Positions 1 to 5,659 of a stretch of DNA of 6,889 nt are shown here, piece after piece. The DNA is from CAYMLL01 sp964390645 (GTDB taxonomy: Bacteria > Planctomycetota > UBA8108). Numbering within the stretch: position 1 is the stretch's first letter; every line of letters begins with the position of its first letter. Position numbers and translations under genes: made by a program. The stretch spans positions 1 through 6,889 of the forward strand of contig CAYMLL010000355.1 of assembly GCA_964390645.1 (NCBI GenBank), read 5' to 3'. The notes beneath the pieces were generated by a model. The model saw only the letters and a list, made by a program, of their open reading frames with translations. It did not search any database and was not told the origin of the DNA.

Positions 1-62
1 AGGGTCCTGCGTGGTATCGGAGAGCGGATTCTAATTATAATAAGCGCCCCGCGCCCCCGGTA
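1..62. other. Non-coding stretch downstream of the operon
   Basis: Apart from the hairpin arm and the AT-rich patch I see no gene or RNA here. The patch contains TATAAT on both strands (plus strand 36-41; minus strand 39-34) because ATTATAAT is self-complementary. No matching -35 box is visible on either strand at normal spacing. Confidence 0.5.
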
Positions 63-76
63 TCACAACCGGGCGC
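30..76 (-). terminator. Possible weak intrinsic terminator at the operon end
   Basis: On the minus strand GCGCCCGGT (76-68) can pair with ACCGGGGGCGC (61-51), giving nine base pairs with a two-G bulge and a loop of TGTGAT. The stop codon of the BatC-like gene (65-63) lies in the loop. A short GGGGCGC spacer then leads to an AT-rich patch, CTTATTATAATTAG (44-31). The patch is not a clean U-tract and is set back from the stem, so termination strength is doubtful. It is the only AT-rich stretch in this part of the window. Confidence 0.35.
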
Positions 77-887
77 AAACGAACCGGGGGGCGTTGCGCC
101 GCGGGCGCGACGCCAGACGGCTCCCCCGTCCTCCGCGCTGCGCCGCCGCCCGGGCGACGGCGCGGTTCATCCTCTCCTGCTCGATCAGCCGGGGCAGGAG
201 CGTGGCGGGCTCCCGTATCGCCTCGTCGTCCTTCTCCTTGCGGCGCTCCTCCTCGATGCGCAGGATCTCGTCCATGCTCTGACGTCGCGCGGTCTTCGCG
301 ACCTCGATGTTGTGCCTCGTCTGCGCCGTCGGAGGATCGATGCGTCGGTAGAAGCCGATCGCCGTCGCGAAGGAGCCCGCGGCCTCGTGCAGCGCCTTCA
401 GGCGCGCGTCGCGTTGCTCGTCCTGAAGCTCCTGCGGTGACCTCGGCGGGGCGTTCGAGCTCGCGTCGGGCGGATCCTCGGAAGCGTAAGCTGTCCGGTA
501 CGCCGCGTATCCGCGGTCGAAGTGGGAGTTCCCGAGATTGAAGCAGGAGCGCATTCTGAGCTCCTCGCTGTCGTCGAGGGACGACTTCTCGAAACGTGCG
601 ATGGCCTGCATCGTCTTGTCGGCTCGGCGCAGAGCGACACCGGCATTGTACCGGCGAGTGGCGAGGTCCGTGTCGACTCCGTCCTCCTCGTAGAGCGCCG
701 CGGCCTCGTCGTAGAGCCCTTCCCGGAACTTCTCGTTGCCGCGGCCGAGGAGGCGCTTGTCGTCGATCTCGGGGGCCAGGAAGACGCCCACGCAGACGAC
801 GAGAATCAACGCGATCGACGCGCTGATCACCAGTGGCGTCCGATAAGGGCTCGGCGGGGACTGCTGGCTCGTGCGCTTGCGTTTCAA
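63..887 (-). CDS. BatC-like TPR protein, membrane anchored
   Basis: A 274-residue protein, last in the operon. A basic N-terminus (MKRKR) precedes one membrane helix at about 18-38, so the rest should be periplasmic. TPR-type repeats follow: GRGNEKFREGLYDEAAALYEE (split at 49-68), RRYNAGVALRRADKTMQAIA (79-98), and MRSCFNLGNSHFDRG (112-126). After a proline-rich break (about 138-152) comes a final unit, HEAAGSFATAIGFYRRIDPP and TRHNIEVAK, matching the BatC ending where the last repeat leads into an N-L/I-E helix. A charged helix (RIEEERRKEKDDEA) and an Arg/Ala-rich tail of about 30 residues complete it. The tail has no family features and could be a frameshift product or simple drift. The start is TTG at 887, overlapping the BatB stop (TTGA); a near-ideal ribosome site supports it and no better start is near. 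TPR proteins of this type are presumed to bind the VWA partners. Confidence 0.87.
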   Translation of the reverse strand: MKRKRTSQQSPPSPYRTPLVISASIALILVVCVGVFLAPEIDDKRLLGRGNEKFREGLYDEAAALYEEDGVDTDLATRRYNAGVALRRADKTMQAIARFEKSSLDDSEELRMRSCFNLGNSHFDRGYAAYRTAYASEDPPDASSNAPPRSPQELQDEQRDARLKALHEAAGSFATAIGFYRRIDPPTAQTRHNIEVAKTARRQSMDEILRIEEERRKEKDDEAIREPATLLPRLIEQERMNRAVARAAAQRGGRGSRLASRPRRNAPRFVCARL

Positions 888-2011
888 GTTCCCGTCACCT
901 CCATGAGACGGATCGAGCGTGCTCGCGCGGGGCGCTCCGGCACCGCCAGGTGGAGCAGGTAGAAGAGCAGGCCCACCAGGAGGAAGGGCTGGAAGAGCTC
1001 GGTCCAGGTGATCCTCTCCTGGACGATCTCCCGCCCGGTCTCCTGCGCGATCGTCTTCTCGTAGAAGTCTACAAGGTCCGGGTTGTCGGTGCCCACTGGC
1101 AAGTAGCGCCCTCTCGGTGCCTGGTTGACGAGCTCCATGAGTCCCGTCTCGTCGAGCCTCGTGCGGACGATCTCCCCCTGGTGTCGGACGTAGTCCACCT
1201 TGCCGTTCTTGTCGCGGATCGGGATCGGCGTTCCGTCCCGGCTCCCGAGGCCGACGATGTAGAGCCCGACGCCGTTCGCGGCAGCGTCCGCGACAGCGTA
1301 CTTCGGGTCGAGCCCGTGGTTCTCGCCGTCGGTGATCAGGAGGATGTCGGCGAACGCGTGACTCTCCCGCTCCTGCTCGTCCTCGACGACGGTCTTGCCG
1401 ACGTCACTCTCCTCGCTTCGGTGCGTCGAGTCCGTGAAGCCGAGGAGCTGGACAGCCTTGCGGATGGCGTCCCCGATCTCGGTGCCGCCGCGGTCGGCGC
1501 TGTTCGTGTCGACGTTGAGGAGCACCGACTTGAAGTGCGAGTAGCTCGACGTGAGATGGCAGAGTGTCTCGGCGCTTCCGGCGAACGCGATGAGGCCGAC
1601 CCGGTCACCGTGGAGGTTCTCCGCGAGCCGTGCGATCTCGCCCTTGATCCTCTCGAGGCGATTGGGCTTCAGGTCCTCGGCGAGCATCGAGCGTGACACG
1701 TCGACGACCACCGCGAGGTCCCGCGCCCGCGTCGTGAAATCCGCCTTCTCCGGGTTGCCACGGGGTTGCAGCGCCGCGGCCCCGGCGCAGGACAGCGCCG
1801 CGACGAGGAGGCCGGCGCGGATTCTCCGACGTCGGGCGCATGCACGGAGCCATCCGGAGGCGCGGTCGAGGTCAATCCCGAAGATCCCGAGCACGCGACG
1901 CCTTCGCACACTCGCATGGAAGCTCGCCGCGAAGACGATCAACAGCAGGATGACGACGCCGCTGGCGAGGTCTTCCCAGGTTCCCCAGCGGAACTGGAAC
2001 TTCTCGATCAC
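884..2011 (-). CDS. BatB-like VWA-domain membrane protein
   Basis: A 375-residue paralogue of the upstream BatA-like protein with the same plan. Helices lie at about 15-31 and 66-81, with a strongly basic loop between them (SVRRRRV, ACARRRRIRAG), which places the VWA domain in the periplasm. The metal site is intact: DVSRSML (D104, S106, S108), T177 in GGTEIGDAI and D228 in LLITDGENHG. BatB-typical sequence follows: GLGSRDGTPIPI, a Gly-Lys-Val loop, RLDETGLMELVNQA and GRYLPVG. A C-terminal helix lies at about 341-357 with a basic cytoplasmic end (RPARARSIR). An acidic loop at about 196-218 (EESDVGK...EDEQERE) is absent from the BatA-like sibling. The GTG start overlaps the preceding TGA (GTGA) and has GGAGGA 4 nt upstream, so its translation is probably coupled. 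I infer that it pairs with the BatA-like protein and the following TPR protein; the molecular role is unknown. Confidence 0.92.
   Translation of the reverse strand: MIEKFQFRWGTWEDLASGVVILLLIVFAASFHASVRRRRVLGIFGIDLDRASGWLRACARRRRIRAGLLVAALSCAGAAALQPRGNPEKADFTTRARDLAVVVDVSRSMLAEDLKPNRLERIKGEIARLAENLHGDRVGLIAFAGSAETLCHLTSSYSHFKSVLLNVDTNSADRGGTEIGDAIRKAVQLLGFTDSTHRSEESDVGKTVVEDEQERESHAFADILLITDGENHGLDPKYAVADAAANGVGLYIVGLGSRDGTPIPIRDKNGKVDYVRHQGEIVRTRLDETGLMELVNQAPRGRYLPVGTDNPDLVDFYEKTIAQETGREIVQERITWTELFQPFLLVGLLFYLLHLAVPERPARARSIRLMEVTGT
895..902 (-). promoter_or_regulatory. Strong Shine-Dalgarno for the BatC-like gene
   Basis: On the minus strand this reads GGAGGTGA, a full match to the usual anti-Shine-Dalgarno end of 16S rRNA. 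It ends 7 nt before the TTG start at 887. It lies inside the BatB-like coding region and is the main reason for accepting a TTG start. It is the best ribosome site at any junction in the window, which may raise BatC-like output above simple coupling. Confidence 0.8.
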
Positions 2012-3195
2012 GGCGTCCTCCGGAACAGGGTCTCGCCGAGAAGGAGGGCCAGCAGCGTGAATGCGAAGCCCGGGACCAGAAGCAGGTTGAAGAGCTCGTT
2101 GTAGCTGCGGTACTCGATCTTGCCGATCTCGGTGCGTTCGAGCCGGTCGATCTCCTCGTAGATCCTGGTGAGCGCGTCACCATCCTCGGCCAGAAATGCG
2201 CGGGACGGATCTCCGGTAACCTTGCGAGGCTCCTCGAGGATCTCGTCCGGAGACCGCTCGGCCACGATGCGGCCGCGTTGTCGCTCGACTCGCTCGCGAA
2301 AGCAAACGTAGTAGACACGGATGCCGTTCGCCTCGGCGGACTTGCCGGCGTCGACGGGGGAGCGATCGCTGGCGTTGTCCTCACCGTCCGTCAGCAGCAC
2401 GATGACCTTGCCCTTGATCTTGTAGCTCTCGTCCTCCCGGCCCTGCGCGAGGTCCTTCTCGGCGGTGATGAGGGAGAGCACGGCACGCATCAGGCCGTCG
2501 CCGATGGCGGTCCGGTGTCCGCGGTGATAGCTCAGCGGTCCGTAGCGCTTCTCGAATCGCTGCCAGCCTGCCCTGTCGTTCGAGGCGGGCAGCTGGTCGT
2601 TCGGGATCGGCCGCCCCTCCTTGTCCTTCACGAACGGAGACGGCTCCAGGTCCGCCACCGCCGAGAGCAGCTGGGCGTGGTCCGCGACGAGAGGGCAGCT
2701 GACCTCGGTGACGACGTCGAACGTCGTCAGGCCGATGAAGTCGCTCTTGCGGCCCTCGAGCGAGCCGCCGTTCTCGCGGTCACCCGAAACGAAGCGTCGG
2801 AACGCTTCCCTGACGATGTCGATGCGCCGACGCTCGGCACCCTCGTACTGCATGCGCTCCTCCATCGAACCCGAGACGTCGAGGACCATCTGGATGGCGA
2901 GGCCCTCCTTGCGCACCTCGGTGGTGGAGTCGCCCTGGCGGGGCCGGGCCACCGCGCCCACGAGCAGCACGAGGCCGACGCTCTCGAGCACCGGAACGAG
3001 GAAAGCGAGTCGCTGGCGTGTCGTGCGTGGCAGCCCCTTCAGCCCCCGGACGCTCGGATAGACCAGCGCCGGCTTGCCACCGCCCCGTCGGTGCCGCCAG
3101 AGGATCAGCAGCAGGCCCGGGATCGCGATGAGGAGCAGCCATGGATGGCCGAGTTCCATCTCTCGCCAGCTCAGGGAGCCGAGGTCAATACCCAC
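2008..3195 (-). CDS. BatA-like VWA-domain membrane protein
   Basis: A 395-residue membrane protein. The N-terminal BatA-type module has helices at about 18-33 (HPWLLLIAIPGLLLILW) and 65-82, joined by a basic loop (RHRRGGGK...) that should be cytoplasmic. The VWA domain that follows is therefore predicted periplasmic. Its metal site is complete: DVSGSM (D106, S108, S110), T229 in HRTAIGDGL, and D270 in LLTDGEDNASD. A C-terminal helix at about 368-388 returns to the cytoplasm, ending FRRTP. The loop at about 183-226, just before T229, is long for the family and looks like an insertion. The GTG start at 3195 has GAGGAG 10 nt upstream; an ATG at 3159 (MELGHPWLLL) would match typical BatA starts but has a weaker ribosome site. 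The gene overlaps the BatD-like gene by 11 nt and the BatB-like gene by 4 nt. VWA proteins of this group are thought to scaffold metal-dependent protein contacts. Confidence 0.9.
   Translation of the reverse strand: MGIDLGSLSWREMELGHPWLLLIAIPGLLLILWRHRRGGGKPALVYPSVRGLKGLPRTTRQRLAFLVPVLESVGLVLLVGAVARPRQGDSTTEVRKEGLAIQMVLDVSGSMEERMQYEGAERRRIDIVREAFRRFVSGDRENGGSLEGRKSDFIGLTTFDVVTEVSCPLVADHAQLLSAVADLEPSPFVKDKEGRPIPNDQLPASNDRAGWQRFEKRYGPLSYHRGHRTAIGDGLMRAVLSLITAEKDLAQGREDESYKIKGKVIVLLTDGEDNASDRSPVDAGKSAEANGIRVYYVCFRERVERQRGRIVAERSPDEILEEPRKVTGDPSRAFLAEDGDALTRIYEEIDRLERTEIGKIEYRSYNELFNLLLVPGFAFTLLALLLGETLFRRTP
2016..2021 (-). promoter_or_regulatory. Shine-Dalgarno for the BatB-like gene
   Basis: The minus strand reads GGAGGA, ending 4 nt before the GTG start at 2011, within the end of the BatA-like gene. 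It supports the GTG start, which overlaps the BatA-like stop codon. Confidence 0.7.
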
Positions 3196-4243
3196 CGCTC
3201 TTCGTCTCCTCGATGAACTGCTTGACGACGTCGAAGGAGTCCTGGACGACGCCGGTCGCGGGCTGGAAGAGGGCGAACTTCACCTGATCACAGATCCCGA
3301 GGAACTCGCCGAGCCTTTCGCGATGGCGGGCGAGGGCCTCCGCGCGGCTCGCCTCGACGAGGAACTCCTCGGTCGTGCGTTCCGGAGCGTGCACGTCGAA
3401 ACGGTTCTCGACGTACTCGCGGAGAATCGCCGAGAGGTGTACGAAGAAGAGCTCGATCTCGCCGCTGTCGACGAAGTTTCTCGCCACCAACCTGCGCAGC
3501 GCCGCGTAGGCGATCTCGTGTGCCGGCGGCGGCGGTGTCACGTGGGGCCCTCGCCGCCGCAGCAGCAGACAGGTGGCCGTGATGACGGCCAGCACTCCGA
3601 GGCCGGCGGTCGCCCAGAACAGACGCCGGTCCTCGATGAGCAGAGGCGGGGCCTCGAATATGTCGTGATCCTCCCGGATCGACAGGTCGGAGAGATCCCC
3701 GAGTCCTGCGACCTTCACGGGCGTCTCCTCGCTGAAAAAGTGGTGTTCTCTGGTCTCCCCATCCACCTCGAGGAAATAGACCGCCAGAGGGGCGATGGCG
3801 AGGTCGCCACTGCGGTTCGGCTCGAGGGTCAGACGCTTGCGGTAGCGCTGCCTCGAGGATGCGACCGCGCGCGTCTTCTCGTCGATCTCGTCACCGACCG
3901 CGGGGGGGGCTCCGTCGAGGTAGTCGATGTCGACCACCGCGAGCCCTTCGAAGTCCTCGGCCAGGTACTCGGGGAACTCGGCCAGGAAGCCCGGCTCGAT
4001 CAACAGCTCCTGCTCGCAGACGATCCGGTCCGAGAGCTTGATCTCGGTCTTCTCCAGGCGCAGCACGAGCCGTACCGGCCCGGAGCCGAAGGACTCCTCG
4101 TAGGCGAAGTCGATCGACGGCGTCTCCGCCGTGTGGGTGGGCTCGTTGCCGCCGCAGCCGCAGGACAGCAGCGGCAGCGACGTCAGCAGCGTCAGCAGCG
4201 TCAGCGACCTCGGCGGAATGATGGAGAGCCTACGGTGTCGCAT
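3185..4243 (-). CDS. BatD-like lipoprotein with C-terminal membrane helix and cytoplasmic domain
   Basis: From the ATG at 4243 this is a 352-residue protein. It opens with an arginine-rich n-region (MRHRR), a leucine/threonine h-region and a lipobox LLSC with C28 as the lipidated residue. Residues 44-178 look like the beta-rich extracytoplasmic region of BatD-type proteins (GPVRLVLRLEKTEIKLSDRI; later RSGDLAIAPLAVYFLEVDGE). A membrane helix at about 208-228 ends in LLLRRRG, so the C-terminal 120 residues should be cytoplasmic. That part carries the pattern seen in small proteins of MoxR-VWA operons: FFVHLSAILREYVENRF, ERTTEEFL and ICDQVKFALFQPA. An in-frame GTG at 4294 would add 17 residues (total 369) with a possible GGTGA ribosome site. 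I prefer the ATG because it gives a normal short lipoprotein leader. The gene overlaps its neighbours by 14 nt upstream and 11 nt downstream. The family name is by pattern, not by search. Confidence 0.82.
   Translation of the reverse strand: MRHRRLSIIPPRSLTLLTLLTSLPLLSCGCGGNEPTHTAETPSIDFAYEESFGSGPVRLVLRLEKTEIKLSDRIVCEQELLIEPGFLAEFPEYLAEDFEGLAVVDIDYLDGAPPAVGDEIDEKTRAVASSRQRYRKRLTLEPNRSGDLAIAPLAVYFLEVDGETREHHFFSEETPVKVAGLGDLSDLSIREDHDIFEAPPLLIEDRRLFWATAGLGVLAVITATCLLLRRRGPHVTPPPPAHEIAYAALRRLVARNFVDSGEIELFFVHLSAILREYVENRFDVHAPERTTEEFLVEASRAEALARHRERLGEFLGICDQVKFALFQPATGVVQDSFDVVKQFIEETKSGGY
3206..3211 (-). promoter_or_regulatory. Shine-Dalgarno favouring the GTG start of the BatA-like gene
   Basis: The minus strand reads GAGGAG, ending 10 nt before the GTG at 3195. 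The competing ATG at 3159 is preceded only by GGCGAGAG directly against the start codon, a poorer site. The spacing of 10 nt is at the long end, so the choice is moderate, not firm. Confidence 0.5.
4182..4208 (-). repeat. Short 9-bp tandem repeat in the BatD-like signal peptide
   Basis: The plus strand has two exact copies of GTCAGCAGC (4182-4190 and 4191-4199) followed by a degraded third copy, GTCAGCGAC (4200-4208). On the coding strand these encode repeated Thr/Leu units (LTLLTLLT) in the hydrophobic core of the lipoprotein leader. The unit is a multiple of three, so gain or loss of copies would keep the frame. Confidence 0.7.
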
Positions 4244-5645
4244 CTCCTTTGCCCTCGCTGGCGTCAGCGTTTCCGGTCGCCGATTCGGTCGCACCGGCGT
4301 TCACCGCCTTGTCGAGCTCGTCGGCGAAGATCTGGACGTCGAACTTCTGTCCGAGTCGCGCCTGCAGCCGGCTCATCGCTTCCGCCTGCTTCTCACGCGC
4401 CAGGTCGGCGCGGGCGCTCTCGCCGGCCTCCTGGAAGGTCAGCTGGCGGCTCGGATTCTTCGAGTCGACGCGCAGCACATGCCAGGAGTCGCCGATCTTC
4501 ACCGGTTCACGTGTCACCGCCCCCTCCTCCAGGACCAGCAGCTGCGCCACGGCTTCGGATGAGCGACCGAGTCCGGGCAGCGGCTCGCCGGCCCGGGCCG
4601 CGTCCGGAGCCGGGACGAGCTCGGAGAGGAGCCCGGCGGCCGCCTCGGCGCCGCTCGCGATCGCTTCAGCGGCCTGCGTCGCCGCCTCCTCGGTGGGCCG
4701 TGACAGGTGCGAGAAGCCGACGCTCTCGGGCTCGACGTAGCTTGCCCGGTTCGCCTCGTAGTGGTTCTTCACGTCGATTTCCGTGATGGTCTGCAGGAGA
4801 TCCTGTCGCTCCGCGTCCAGGAGTCTCTGTCCCAGGTAGCCTCGTCGGAAGCCGGAGAGCGCCCGTTCGAACTCCTCCCCCGATCCGTAGCCGCGCGAGA
4901 GGGCCTCGCGATAGAGCACGCGCGAGGCGAGCACCTGCTGGACAGCCTGAGTGAGCGACTCCTTGCTCGACAGCTGCCGGGAGACCATCGACTCGACCTC
5001 CTTCGCCATCGACGCGGGGTCGCCACTGCCGAAGTGTGAGAGCTGTCCGAACATCCGATCGGTGAGCTCGCGGCGGACGTCCTCCATCGTCACGGGCTCG
5101 TTGCCGATGTTCGCCAGGACCGGACTCGTGCCGGGCTCGTTGTCGACGGTGGACTTCTCGAGGACGTACTTCCTGACGTCCTCCTTGCCGAGGCTCGAGA
5201 GGCACTCCAGGAGGCGTTGCTGGGCATCGCGCCGCTGCTCCCGCGAGGGCTTCGGATTGAGGATGGCAATCTCGGTGAAGACCGCTGCCGCCTGCTGGGC
5301 CGCTCCGCTCTTCTGCAGGCAGACACCGCGACGGTAGAGCGTCGTCACGCGGTCGCGATCCGAGAGCTCGGCCGTCGCCAGATACTCGCCCCAGTGTCGA
5401 GCGGCCTCGGCGAAGAGCGTGTGCTTCTCGAGATCCTGAGCGAGGGCGCGCAGGTGGTCCGGAGATCGGGTCGGGATCGAGTCGCCCGGTCCCGAGTCGA
5501 CTCCGTCCTCCTGGCGCAGCAGAAGGAGCGTCAGCAGAGCCACGCAGACGAGGCTGGCCAGGCAAGTAAGGACGCGGAGGACGCCCGCCCGTCGAGGAGA
5601 GCGGGGAGCGTCGGGAAGAGAAAGATCGAGGCTGCTGGATGACAT
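4230..5645 (-). CDS. Membrane-anchored TPR and SurA/parvulin-like (PpiC-type) protein
   Basis: A 471-residue protein in three parts. Residues 1-21 are a short cytoplasmic tail ending PRRAG, then one membrane helix at about 22-44, which should leave the rest periplasmic. Residues 64-165 read as two degenerate TPR-like helix pairs (AEAARHWGEYLATAELSD, then LYRRGVCLQKSGAAQQAAAV). From about 176 a SurA-N-like chaperone region begins (VLANIGNEPVTMEDVRREL), leading into a parvulin-like stretch at about 290-395: ITEIDVKNHYEANRASYVEP, FSHLSRPTEEAA, LPGLG and IGDSWHVLRVD. The two histidines of the parvulin fold seem retained (H313 in SHLSR, H389 in WHVLRV), but the middle part is short and poor in family motifs, so isomerase activity is uncertain. 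The last 20 residues are low-complexity. It sits 14 nt after the DUF58 gene without a clear ribosome site, and overlaps the next gene by 14 nt. It is not one of the classical Bat genes. Confidence 0.8.
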   Translation of the reverse strand: MSSSSLDLSLPDAPRSPRRAGVLRVLTCLASLVCVALLTLLLLRQEDGVDSGPGDSIPTRSPDHLRALAQDLEKHTLFAEAARHWGEYLATAELSDRDRVTTLYRRGVCLQKSGAAQQAAAVFTEIAILNPKPSREQRRDAQQRLLECLSSLGKEDVRKYVLEKSTVDNEPGTSPVLANIGNEPVTMEDVRRELTDRMFGQLSHFGSGDPASMAKEVESMVSRQLSSKESLTQAVQQVLASRVLYREALSRGYGSGEEFERALSGFRRGYLGQRLLDAERQDLLQTITEIDVKNHYEANRASYVEPESVGFSHLSRPTEEAATQAAEAIASGAEAAAGLLSELVPAPDAARAGEPLPGLGRSSEAVAQLLVLEEGAVTREPVKIGDSWHVLRVDSKNPSRQLTFQEAGESARADLAREKQAEAMSRLQARLGQKFDVQIFADELDKAVNAGATESATGNADASEGKGDATP

Positions 5646-5659
5646 GTCGAGTGGAGCCG

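Noticed and set aside
36..41. TATAAT as a plus-strand promoter -10 box
   Set aside because: No -35-like sequence at 16-18 nt upstream, and a plus-strand transcript would run antisense into the operon.
833..1696. Plus-strand open frame of 287 codons opposite the BatB-like gene
   Set aside because: Same reason: antisense shadow of a gene with a complete VWA signature.
2278..3216. Plus-strand open frame of 312 codons opposite the BatA-like gene
   Set aside because: Composition mirrors the antisense of the VWA gene (Leu/Val/Asp/Arg-rich) and no motif is visible.
4244..4294. Upstream GTG start (4294) for the BatD-like gene
   Set aside because: It has a fair GGTGA site, but would make an unusually long basic n-region before a lipoprotein leader. 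The ATG at 4243 gives a standard one. Kept as an alternative only.
3074..4786. Long open frame on the plus strand (570 codons) running opposite three genes
   Set aside because: It crosses three well-supported minus-strand genes, has no recognisable domain and becomes Arg/Ser/Pro-rich low complexity. Such frames are common opposite GC-rich coding DNA.
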